Assembly (NCBI GenBank): GCA_019137255.1
Contig: WPDH01000074.1
Span: forward strand, 620,001-684,000
Direction of reading: 5' to 3'
DNA from: Corinectria fuckeliana
Taxonomy: Eukaryota; Ascomycota; Sordariomycetes; Hypocreales; Nectriaceae
DNA length: 64,000 bases
Shown here: piece after piece, positions 45,845 to 56,532 of the stretch
Layout: the number at the start of each line of letters is the position of its first letter
How positions within the stretch are numbered: position 1 is the stretch's first letter
The notes under the pieces: generated by a model
Databases searched by the model: none
What the model was told of the DNA's origin: nothing
Seen by the model: only the letters and a program-made list of their open reading frames with translations
Position numbers and translations under genes: made by a program

Positions 45845-46363
45845 ATTGTGCGGACTGATGGAGCCAGTATCTGGGCAACATCGAGGACCCTGCCAGCAGG
45901 CGTGACAGGCAAAGATATCATTGCCGCGTTGTGCGGGCTGTTCAAGAGCGACGTGCTCAACCATGCTATTGAGTTCACTGGCTCCGAGGAGACAATGTCG
46001 AGCCTACCTGTGGACAGCCGGGTAACCATCGCTAACATGACAACTGAATGGGGCGGTCTCACTGGCCTATTTCCTATTGACCGAACCCTAGAACGATGGC
46101 TGCGTGACAAGGCGACAGAGGCTACCACGCTCGGCAACCAACGCATCACCCATGAAAGAATCGACGAGCTATTTGCCAACCCTCTCACGGCAGACAACGA
46201 TGCTCAAGACGCCAAGCAGCTCTACCTTGATCTCTCTACCCTCTCGCCTTACATCTCGGGCCCCAATTTGGTCAAGATCTCAACAACACTAAATGAGCTC
46301 GCCCCTCAGAAAATCAAGATCAACCGCGCCTACATCGTCTCTTGCACCAGCGGGTGTGCTTAG
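45845..46363 (+). pseudogene. Homoaconitase (lysine biosynthesis) gene fragment
   Basis: About 170 codons match the central part of fungal homoaconitase (LysF/Lys4), including LPAGVTGKDIIAALCGLF, LNHAIEFTGSEETMSSLP, TTEWGGLTGLFP and DLSTLSPYISGPN. The start and end of the enzyme are absent. About 14 residues that include the family's WWQIPP segment appear deleted after IWATS. The match ends at SCTSG just before TAG, where the active-site Cys region would continue. Homoaconitase makes homoisocitrate in the alpha-aminoadipate pathway. This fragment lies 48 bases after the RSE1 pseudogene on the same strand, so the two probably arrived together. Confidence 0.85.
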
Positions 46364-47339
46364 TCTCAAACGACCTTTGTCGTCACCTGCCCGTCGTCAT
46401 GCGCCTCATCGTCGTTTCCGGTACAGACCGTCACGCACATATCTGGGTCGTCGTGGGCCGGCGAGCGCACTTGGGAGGGTTCCACGACGATCTGGGGATG
46501 CAATCTCGGGACTGGCAGCGACGACACGCTGTCGGACCAAGCCAGACGCTGCAGCGCGTCTACGATGGCTGGGCACAAAGCAAAAGGAGACGACACTGAC
46601 ATCCAAGAGCGGATTATGTTTCTGCGTTATGGTGCATGGGATCTCTTATACAAAGGGGCCGGCCAGTCCATCATTCGAAGAGATGCGTTCGGTGAACTCG
46701 AAGAACACGTTTACTAGCGATTTCTTCAGACGCCTAAATTCTACACGATGTCGATGATGAAGAAAGGTGAAGTCTCTTTTCGCATTTAGCTCTAGACGAG
46801 AGCAAATGACTGACCGCATCTTAGTTCCACACTGCGGTGCTCGATCAAGCCCTACCGTTGAATCTAAGACAAGACCAACATGACACAGCCTCACGACTAC
46901 GGTCTGATGCATGGAACGGTATGGAACAAACTAAAAGTGTCCCTCGAGGAATGGAAAAAGACGCTCCACAAGCGGCTGAGAAACGTGAGAAGAAGCTCAC
47001 GGAGCAACTTGAAGCAAGCATGACACAGTATAAATAACACTGTAGGATATCGTCACGAGTGGGGCCATGGTAGGAAATACGTTACTCGTTATACTAATCA
47101 GCTACTGGAGAAAGGTATATAATAAGCGTTATGCTTGTACAGTGTGCATCCTGTCCAGCTCTTAAGCGTTATGCTGGGTGGAGATGACGAAGTACCACCA
47201 TCGCGGGATGAAAAGGAACACGCAACTCCCCGACAACGCGCTCGGGAGGAAGAAATCCCTTTTCATCATCCATGTTTCCTCTGCAACTGGTAGCGAAGCA
47301 CTCTTTACCGTCTGCTGCACAATCAGGACGAATTCCAGC
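46364..47339. other. Unassigned decayed sequence
   Basis: Past the homoaconitase fragment a plus-strand frame stays open from 46364 to a TAG near 46716, including the segment ERIMFLRYGAWDLLYKGAG, and a further open piece lies at 46837-47037. Homology to homoaconitase stops at 46363. I recognise nothing here; it may be a remnant of a third gene. Confidence 0.3.
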
Positions 47340-48484
47340 ATGCCGGACGTAAGCGCAACTGTCACCACGTTAGTTAACCGCCCTCGCACCCGGCAACGGG
47401 CCTACAAAGAACTGCCGTCGTTACCAGTCCCGCACATTGATGAGGATGCTGCCGAGAGGAAACGAGTTCTGAACGTCCTGGCTCAGCGCAGATATCGTGA
47501 GTAGTGGTAAACGAGGGGCTTCTGGGTTTGTCGTCCTAATCAGACTCGACAGGCAAGAAGAAGCGGCTCGATCGTCTCAAGGCTAGTTCCGCTGGCAAAG
47601 AGGGAGTCAAGCAGGATGACACACCTGCAGCCCAGACCCAAGAGCCCTCTCCGTCTTCATCGTCGGAAAGCCAAGTGGAAGATGGCGTCGATGTGGCTGT
47701 CGCTTCTTCAGACTTCACCTTCTCGACTCTAGAATCGACTTCGAGCATCATCGCCGGCTTGGATATGGGCCTGTTGCCCTGGGACACACTCAGCGACATG
47801 TCATTATCATCATTGGATCCACAGCTTCTAATGACCGAAGACCCGGATGGAGAGGACCTAGTACAGCAGACAGACTTCACTACTACAGCCGACCTACCAG
47901 AGGATCTCTCTTACATCCTTGATCCGTCCAAACTCAACACCTCCTCAATCGAATTCGCGGACATGGGATTTTCCGACAGCTACAACCTCCCTTTGCTAGA
48001 ACTGACACTTCAAAAAGCTGTCATGCGCATCGCGGACCGCCTCGGCTGCCATGGCCACATGTGGAACCTGGAATGCCTCTCAACCTTCAACACCGGCACC
48101 GGCACCCCGGCGGACCAGCTCCCGACAGCGTGGCGACCGACGCAGTCGCAGATCGCCCTGCCGCACCACCCGTTCTTCGACTTCCTGCCGTGGCCGCGGG
48201 TGCGGGACCGCATCATCAACATCATGACGATGCCGGACGACATGCGGCCGTCCAACGCCAAGGGCCCGCTGGCGCTGGTCAACTTTGCCTACGACGTCGA
48301 AAACACGGCCGAGGGCGTGCGGATCTACGGCAGCGACCCGTGCGAGCCCGGGAGCTGGGAGGTCGGCCAGGTGCTGTTTGAGCGATGGTGGTTCTTGTTC
48401 GACAGGGACATCATCGCCAATAGCAATCGGTGGCGTCGGATGAGGGGGGCGCCGCCGTTGCTGCTCAAGGGGGTAAAGTGTTGA
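47340..48484 (+). CDS. bZIP transcription factor with DUF3425-type C-terminus
   Basis: Two exons, 47340-47496 and 47553-48484, with a 56-nt intron (GTGAGT donor, CCTAAT branch), give 362 residues. The intron splits the basic region; joined, it reads RKRVLNVLAQRRYRKKKKRLDRLK, with the N-x2-A-x2-R-x-Y-R pattern of fungal bZIP basic regions that lack a long leucine zipper. A Ser/Asp/Glu-rich activation-like middle follows. From about residue 215, LLELTLQKAVMRIADRLGC and HHPFFDFLPWPRVRDRII match the DUF3425 domain that accompanies such bZIPs. Role and target are unknown; family members act in stress and secondary metabolism. The start could lie further upstream; I took the last ATG before the conserved part. 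Confidence 0.85.
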
Positions 48485-50630
48485 GGCTTGGACGCGTTGA
48501 GGTGTGAGTTGGAGTGAAAGATATTACGGCTTGATAGTAAGGTGTATGGGACTTGATTTGGCAATATGGCTTGGAAGCCGGTGGTTCTGGCGTTGCTAAT
48601 GGAGGTTGCTATCTGTATACGAGTCTCTGACGGGTGCCGGAGGTGATGAGGGTACGAAATACTTGGGGTTTGGTGGGGTGGGTGAGTGAATGAATATCTG
48701 CTCTTCCATTTTTCAAGGGAGCACTTCTCAACGCAGCTAATGGCGTTGCGGAGGCTGACGTGAGGTCTTCACAGGTGTCAGGTCGTCTGGCAATAAAGAA
48801 ACTCCGCGGGACATGTAGCATGTACTTGAGTAACGGCAAACACGTCTCTCCACGGTGGTTGGTTGACTTAAGCCCAGCCGTTGGAACACGTGGGACACGG
48901 GGGCTTGAGTCGGGTCTCGGTTCCAATTTAGGGCATCCGGAGCTGCTAACAAGCTCTTCTCATTCGGGTCGAGGGCGAGACAGTCGGCATCTGGCGGTGA
49001 GGGCGACGGGCCGTAGCTTTATGCAAGAGACTGGCGTCATAGATGCCGAAGGGCGTAAGTACTGCAGCCCAGTACTTACATGAAGACGAGATGGACGAAT
49101 GGAGGTGTCTCTGCTGTGCCGCCGCCTCCGGCACGGGGAAGCAATGTCTATTAATGCGTTTTAACTAGCTCGCGAGATGCACCGTTTACCTACCTTCCAA
49201 GAGGAGTGCATCACGGACAGCCAGAGGGAGACAAGATCGGCAGCAAGGCCTCCAAGGAACAAGGCACGGCACCACTGAAGAAGAGACGAGGGTGGTGGTA
49301 CATAGGTGACCAGTAACTTCTTACTGTTCTTACTGGGGTAGTGATGGTGAGTGGGAGGTTGGTGGTTGGGTGAGATGGATGCTGAGAGGTGGGGGGTGAT
49401 ACATGCGTATTCGCTTTGGTTAGTATGCTTGAAGTAGTCTACATAGTTACGGTACTATAATGCAGTCATTGTGTGTGGTAGCTCATGACGAGTGGAATGT
49501 TTCTGGACCTTGACCAAGTGGAGGGGTAATTAATTAGTGGGCTAGGGAGGAGTAATCATGGTGATACAGTTGTGAGCTTGGAAGCTGTGAGCGTGAGTGA
49601 GCAATCTAATAAGTAGCTTAGGCACCTGGGTATGAAGGCCCATCTCGAGAGACCCTCTCCATGCCTTCAACTCCAAGTCGCTAGAAAACCCTGATAGAGG
49701 CCGACTCTATGACTACTATAATTCCCTAGACTGCCGGCCTACCTCATACTTACTAACTATTAGCTTACCACGTCTACTTAGGTAGATAGGTAATTAGGCA
49801 CTTCAGGTAGTGGGCCTTAGTATGCTCCCATGCTTTAGGACCCCCCCCCGGTGTTCGGGCCCCGGGAACGGCGCTGTGCTGCAGCGACTCAGGGCGGCAC
49901 AGGGCCGGTGTTCCTCCAAACAGGCCAATCAGAGGCCCGCCATCTCGTCTCGGAGCCAGAAACGGACCTCTCGCACTCCACTGTTGGAGGGGGAAGGAGA
50001 GAAATTTCCCTTGCATCTTACAACGGACGACGGGCTGGCCAAGTCACTACACAGCTTCTTGTTTCTCTTCTTCCTTCACCTCGTCCTCGTTCTCGTCCTC
50101 GTTCTCCTCTTCCTCCTCCTTCTTTCTGCTTACTTGCTCTGCTGCAATTCAATTCACCGCCATCACCGTCTCCAACATCGCCAACGCTGCTGCTGCTTCT
50201 CCCCCTCCTGTGCCCCTCGTCTAGAGTTGCAGCGCAAACAAAACAAAACAAATCCAATACCAACCCCTCATCCCACCTTCAAGGGTCAAAGGTCAGTTCT
50301 CACTCCACCACCCCCAACACCAACAACACCGCCATTGCCTCCGCCTCCTTTGTCGGCTTGTCGGAATGTCGTCGTCTCACAACAGCCGTCACGGTCCATG
50401 ACCTAAAGTCTCCGAACCCGAGACAAACTGCCACTTCAATTGCTCTTGCTGACCGTCCTTCTGCCTGCCAGGCTGCCAAACAACTTCGCTCCTGGCCTTC
50501 TCCCCACGCTCCACCCCGCAATCTCCATAGCTCTTACACGTCCAGAGACCCGCTGCCGTCTCCCGTCTTTCTTGACCACCTCAACCAAGCATAATCACCG
50601 ACACTCCTAAATCACCCCCGTACCGCCATC
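48485..50630. other. Intergenic region and leader of the MTHFR gene
   Basis: No gene is supportable. From about 50060 to 50220 the plus strand has long CTC/CTT runs (CTCGTTCTCGTCCTCG type), a pyrimidine-rich leader usual for a highly expressed fungal housekeeping gene. Confidence 0.5.
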
Positions 50631-52518
50631 ATGCATATCCGGGACATGCTCGCCGATGCCGAGAGGTCTGGCAAACCCTCCTTCTCTTTCGAATACTTCC
50701 CCCCCAAGACCGCCCAGGGTGTCCAGAACCTCTACGAGCGTATGGACCGCATGTACAACTTCGGCCCCAAGTTCATTGACATCACCTGGGGTGCTGGTGG
50801 CCGCATCGCCGAGCTCACCTGCGAGATGGTCCTCCAGGCCCAGGCTGTCTACGGCCTCGAGACCTGCATGCATTTGACCTGCACCGACATGGGCGTCGAC
50901 AGGGTCAACGACGCCCTCCTCAAGGCCTACAAGGCCGGCTGCACAAACATACTCGCCCTGCGTGGCGACCCCCCGAGAGACCAAGACACGTGGACTGCTA
51001 CCGAGGGTGGCTTCCGGTACGCTCGCGACCTCGTCAAGCACATCCGCACCACTTACGGCACCCACTTCGACATCGGTGTTGCTGGCTATCCCGAGGGCGC
51101 AGACGACAACAAGAACGAAGAGGAGCTTCTCGACCACCTCAAGGAAAAGGTCGACATGGGCGCCACTTTTATTGTCACCCAGATGTTCTACGACGCCGAC
51201 AACTTCATCCGCTGGGTCGGCAAGGTCCGCGAACGCGGCATCACCATCCCCATCCTCCCCGGTATCATGCCCATCGCCACCTACGCCAGCTTCCTCCGCC
51301 GCGCCAAGCACATGCAGTGCAAGGTTCCTCAAGAATGGATGGAAGCCCTCGAGCCTGTCAAGAACGACGATGTTGCCGTTCGAGAAGTTGCCAAGACCCT
51401 CGTCGCCGACATGTGCCGGAAGCTCCTCGCCAATGGCATCTTCCACCTACACTTCTACACCATGAACCTCGCCCAGGCCACCCGCATGGTCCTCGAGGAG
51501 CTCCAGTGGGCTCCCAGCGCCGAGCGACCCCTCCAGCAAGCCCTGCCCTGGAAGCAGTCCAAGGGTCTTGGCCGCCGCGAGGAGGACGTCCGACCCGTCT
51601 TCTGGCGAAATCGCAACAAGTCGTACGTCATTCGCACTCAAGACTGGGATGAATTCCCCAACGGCCGATGGGGTGACTCGCGGTCCCCGGCATTCGGTGA
51701 GCTCGATGCTTATGGCATTGGCTTGACCGGCACCAACGAGGCCAACCGCAAGAAGTGGGGAGAGCCTACGACTATCCAGGACATTGCCCATCTGTTTGTC
51801 CGCTACCTCCACAACGAGATCGACTCCCTCCCTTGGAGTGAGGCTCCGCTTACTAGCGAGGCCGACGAGATTCGGGAAAGCCTCATTTCTCTCAACAAAC
51901 GAGGTCTCCTGACCGTCAACTCCCAACCCGCCGTCGACGGTGCCAAGTCGTCCCACCCGGTCCACGGCTGGGGACCTTCCAACGGATACGTCTACCAGAA
52001 ATCGTACCTCGAGCTTCTCGTTCACCCCGATGTTTTCGAGGATATGATTGGTCGCATCGAGAACCACCCCGACCTGACCTTCTACGCCGTCACCAAGGAC
52101 GGCGAGCTACGTTCCAACGCTCCCAGCGACGGCCCCAACGCCGTCACCTGGGGCGTGTTCCCTGGCAAGGAGATTGTCCAGCCAACCATTGTCGAGAGTA
52201 TTAGTTTCCTTGCGTGGAAGGACGAGGCGTTCCGACTTGGCGTTGACTGGGGTCACTGTTACGACGCCAACTCTCCTAGCAGGGCTTTGATTGATCAAGT
52301 CATGAATGAGTGGTACCTGGTCAACATTGGTAAGTTTACCCTCTCGGAAACGACGTATGAATCAAGCAAGCTGACCTGTGCTAGTCAACAACGACTTCCA
52401 CCAGAACGGGACCATCTTCGAGCTACTCAAGAACCTCAAGGTCAAGGACCTTACTACTCCGGCCTCTCCCAAGACTGCGCCGGCTACCAACGGCACCGCA
52501 GCCGTGGCCGCGAAGTAG
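50631..52518 (+). CDS. met13: Methylenetetrahydrofolate reductase (Met13 type)
   Basis: Two exons, 50631-52329 and 52385-52518, joined by a 55-nt intron, give 610 residues, the usual fungal length. Residues 1-300 form the FAD-binding TIM barrel: FSFEYFPPKTAQGVQNLYERM (catalytic Glu near 21), CMHLTCTDM, NILALRGDPPRD, GVAGYPEG, FIVTQMFYDADNF and LPGIMPI. Residues 330-610 form the SAM-responsive regulatory domain (DEFPNGRWGDSRSPAFGELD, GWGPSNGYVYQKSYLE, NAVTWGVFPGKEI). The enzyme reduces 5,10-methylene-THF to 5-methyl-THF for methionine synthesis. It resembles yeast Met13 more than Met12. The last exon encodes NNDFHQNGTIFELLKNL, then an Ala/Thr-rich tail. Confidence 0.95.
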
Positions 52519-53315
52519 TCGTCCGTAAATGATAACCAGGTGATGTGACGCTTGTCGCAAGATGGATGTGCTGGTGCTTTACTGAGAAGCATCTTCTCGG
52601 CGTACTCGTCTCAAAACAACCATCAAGCAGCATTGCATAATGGGGCGTTTTCTTTTGATTTATACTGCAATTTTCGGGTTTGTTTGGTTTTGCTTTTAGG
52701 TCTTGGTGCATCAACGGGGTGTCTTTTTCAACAAAAAGTTACCATGGAACGCAGGGGAGCACAAAAGGGGCGAACGATAAAACGAACCCTGGCGGGGCGC
52801 AGACGACTTTCTCTTTTTTTGGGGGCGTGCTTTGCTTGTTATATATCTCAACGATACCCCGCCTGCTAGGCCTATGGATGACGGATGAACATGAATTTTC
52901 TAGCGAGATGGTGGAGGAGGAGAAGGAGGAACGAAAAAGAAGTCGGGAGAGGGAAGTGGAGAATGGGAGGAGACGACGGCATGTTGGCCACGACGAACAG
53001 CCTGGGAGACGAATCAGACAGCAGCGAAGCGAGCCACTGCGAGCTGCAGGGAGGAGAGGAGACAACAATATAAGAAGAAGAAGGATATAGATGGGGCCAA
53101 ACATTTTAGCTAATGTGTTCCAATTCCAAGGCCAGCTTTCTTCGCCCTCTCTTCTTTTGCCAGATGAGGCAGGAAACCCAAACCGCTTTTTGACATTTTT
53201 CTTCCCTTGATATTCCGTTCATTCTTGCCGTGACAGTGACCGTATTGGACCTTGCAATACATTCTCCTCCCAGTCTAGCTACCTGGGTAGATCCGAGGCG
53301 TTCTCCAACGGAGTC
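52519..53315. other. Intergenic region between convergent genes
   Basis: Shared 3' region of the MTHFR and RBM26-like genes. No coding region is supportable; a purine-rich GGAGGAGGAG patch is at about 52909-52930. Confidence 0.5.
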
Positions 53316-55803
53316 TCACCAGCCCTCCTCATCGGCCACCTCGTAGTCCATGTCCACAGCCCTGTCCCCCCTCCGCTGCACCGCCTCCCCTTCCTCGGGC
53401 ACCGCGTCCCGCAGGCCGGCCATGACGTCGTCCTTATCGTCGGCCACGGCGGACGAGGCGTGCTCGGCGCCCGAGCTCAGCTTGACAGGCGGCAGCGGGG
53501 CGGACACCCAGGCGAGGTCGAGGCGGCCGTCGACGCCGGGGAGTTCCTTGCCGTGCAGCGAGTAGTAGAACTTCTCGGCCGTCTTGCGGTCCTGGAAAGA
53601 CACGTGCGTGACCGAGGCGGAGGGGTCGACGGACTCGAATTCGCCGAGGTTCTGCGGGGTGGGGGGTATGTTCGTTAGCAAACAAGCCGGGGGGGGGGGG
53701 GGGGGGGAAAAACNNACGAACGGGGCGATGGCGATGTTGGTGATGATGATGATGGTGTTGGTGGGTGCGTTCCGAGGGGTAGCTTACCAGGAGAAAGTGA
53801 CGCAGCACCTCGTCCTTTTCGGGCGCCGTAAAGTCCACGCCCGTCACGGCGAGCTTCCTAGGCCGGTTGTCGATCGAGTACTGCGCGTACGCCGCGTGCA
53901 TGTTGCCTCCGCGGCCCCGGAAGTTGCCCCGTCCCCTCGGCGCGAACCCCCGGCCCCTCGGGCCGCCGCCGCCGCCGCGCCCCCGGTACCCGCCTCGGGG
54001 ATGGTGGTAGGTGGAGCTGGCGGAATCGTCGTCGGCGGCGGCGTCGGGGTCGAGGCCGAGCATCTTGGCCTCCTGCTCGAGAGCCGCGAGCTTGGCGCGC
54101 AGCATGTCCGGGCCCGACGACGGCGCGTCGCCGCTTTCGCTGCCATGGCCCGTGAGCTTCGCCTGGAGCCTCTGGTTTTCCTCGCGGTGCCGGGCGAGCA
54201 GGTCCTGCTGCTTGCGCTCAAGTTCCAGACGCTGCTGCTCGAGCTCGGCCCGCTTCGACTCCCGTTCCTGGTGGTGTCTCTGGGCTTCATCCTGTCTCCG
54301 CTGAAACTCTTCCATGTCGATTTCTGGCTCCGGCTCCGGCTCCTGTCCCTCGACGGATGCGCTGGGATCACCGGTCCAGCCGCCTCCGTTCACAGGCACC
54401 GACGCCGGGAGCATGTCCGCCTCGTCCTTGTACCAGAAGACCTTGACGAAGCGGTTGTCGAATATCACTTTGGGCGACTTGTAGGCGGCGTTGGCCGACG
54501 CCCACTTGTCGTACTTGACGATGGCGAGGTGCTTGTACGGCTGCATCGACACCTCCTGGATGTTGCCGAACTGGGAGAAGAAGTCGCGGACGACGTCTTC
54601 GTTGAAGCTCTCCTCGGGGATGTTCTCTATCACAATGGTGCTCTTGGAGCGATCCTGGACTGGTCCGTCGGCCGAGAAGGGAGCGCGCGCACCGCCTTTC
54701 TTAGAGGAACCTCGGGTTCTGCGACCCCCTCGGCCACGGCCCATGTCGGGTTGGAACCCAAACGGGTTCATCTGGTTCTGCAAATTTGCCATGGCAAACA
54801 AGGAGTCGTTGGGATCGTACTCTAAGAGAAGCGTGTCAGAATCTTTTTTTGCGCAGGGCACCACAGATGCTCAACAAGTACGAAGGGCAATTACCTTCAC
54901 CAGAAAGCCCCATGTTTTGAGGCACGAATACAGACTCGTTTCCGTGATCGAACTGGCACGTACTGCCGCGGGCACAAAACCCCTTCGTGTCGAAATCGCG
55001 ACACCGGCCCTTACGCCTCGGCTGTCCCCTCCCACCGCCGTACGGCTGCGGAAACTTGGGCATGCCTGGGTACGGCAGCCCCATCGCCTGAAGCTGCATG
55101 AAGGCTTCCATCGTGTTGCTGGGATCGAAGTGCGACAGATCTGGCTGCGGAGGGAAGCCATGCACGACGCCCCCGTGTCGCCCGCCTCTCAAATCGGCGC
55201 CTCGACCTCCACGCCCGCCACGACGAGGTTGCTTGTAGGCTCGGTCGCCCTGGAACGGACCGTCTCGTCCATCAAGCCCGTCGAGTTCGTCACGGTCGTG
55301 GAACCCCCGTTTCCGCGAGGCGCCGATGTCGAATGAAGCAGGCGGTCGGGGAGGCAGCTCGGAGCCGGGCTTTGGCGGCGGCGGAGCGCCAGGTATGTAG
55401 GACTTGTAGGTGATGACGTGGAAGACATCGTCGAGGAAAGCGCTGGTATCTGTTTGTTTCCGCCGTGGCGTTAGCACCAGGAGAATGCCAGCAGAACCAG
55501 CCAGCAGGACTAGCCAGGCCGGACTTTATGGGCCAGGATAAAGAGGTGCATGCGTACCTTCTGACAAAAAGTCGGGAATCTCCTGCTCGCAAAGCTTGCG
55601 CACGGCGTCGGGGTCGCCGTCATGCTTCAGAAGGGCAATGACATAGTCTGCAAGCACATCGGAGTCGGCGTCGGATCTGGAGAGAGAACGTGTCAGCGTA
55701 GGCCATTTGGGCGCAGCGTTGGACGAGGGGCCACAGACGTGTTTTCGATGCGCTTGACGATCCAGGCCTTCAGCAGCGGCGCATCTTCTTCGGGGAAGAG
55801 CAT
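53316..55803 (-). CDS. RBM26/Rmn1-like CCCH zinc finger and RRM protein
   Basis: Five minus-strand exons, 55803-55739, 55676-55558, 55449-54895, 54821-53788 and 53651-53316, give 702 residues. The first 100 residues match the PWI-like fold (MLFPEEDAPLLKAWIVKR, DSDVLADYVIALL, FLDDVF). A CCCH finger with C-x8-C-x5-C-x3-H is at about 208-228 (CRDFDTKGFCARGSTCQFDH). An RRM is at 307-375 (STIVIENIPEESF..KHLAIVKYD), then a charged coiled coil at 417-467, RGG repeats at 519-556 and a second RRM-like part at 564-650, split by the last intron. Human RBM26/27 and fission-yeast Rmn1 of MTREC share this order and act in nuclear RNA decay; I infer the same role. The intron at 53652-53787 contains a 19-G run and an assembly gap. 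Confidence 0.87.
53689..53715. other. Poly-G run and two-base assembly gap
   Basis: Nineteen G residues at 53689-53707 are followed within seven bases by two undetermined bases at 53714-53715. It lies inside an intron, so the protein is not affected, but the true length is unknown. Confidence 0.95.
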
Positions 55804-56532
55804 AGCTCACACGCTACAAAGTACGAAGGGAGACGGAAGAAATTAATGCGTAGCCCATCCGGAAATTCCTGAAGAGTCTTGTCGAGTTTCTCGACGGAGA
55901 AGTCTTAGCTTGGGAAGAGAAGTCTCGTCGATTGAAGGTTTGCGAGGTTGCGAGGTTGGAGAGAGGCGCGCCCACCTAATTTTGGTGGTAGAGAGAGCCT
56001 GTGTCGTCACGGCTGGGTCGCCGCCGATACTTAATTATGGGGCAGCACCCAGATAGCTAGAATCAATCCTCATTTTGTATTCGTAGTTTGTAAACTACTA
56101 AATAGCTCGGACTGAGCTGCATCATCCATGAGAAAGCAAATCAATCATCTCAAATTGACATCTCATGCGTCACAGCATGCACATCTTCCGGAGCAAGCAC
56201 TCGTCAAGGTCCAACTACGCCTCGACATTCTGCCAAGTTTCACCCAATCTCACACAGGCAATATTCGTCAACTTCTTTCTGAACGTGTTTCAACTCATCA
56301 AATAGCGACGTTAACTACATGAAAGCCAGCAGAGCTTTCTTTGGTGTCTAGCCTCAAACCAGCTCTCGACCTTTTCTTCTTCTTTTGGTATTCGCTCAGC
56401 ATGCCCTGCTGGGCTCAGAGGGCATTCCTCCATGGGATCGGGCATACATCCCAAAACTTTGATACCAGCCAGTTGATGTCATGTGCCCATTTGGGCATGA
56501 TTGGGGTTTCCATTGGCACATTAGGAAGCTGC
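55804..56532. other. Intergenic region
   Basis: Promoter and leader of the RBM26-like gene and the 3' flank of elongation factor 2. Composition falls towards AT near 56060-56110. No gene seen. Confidence 0.5.

Noticed and set aside
53584..54825. 413-codon plus-strand frame over the RBM26-like gene
   Set aside because: It crosses the undetermined bases and is antisense to RRM and RGG coding sequence.
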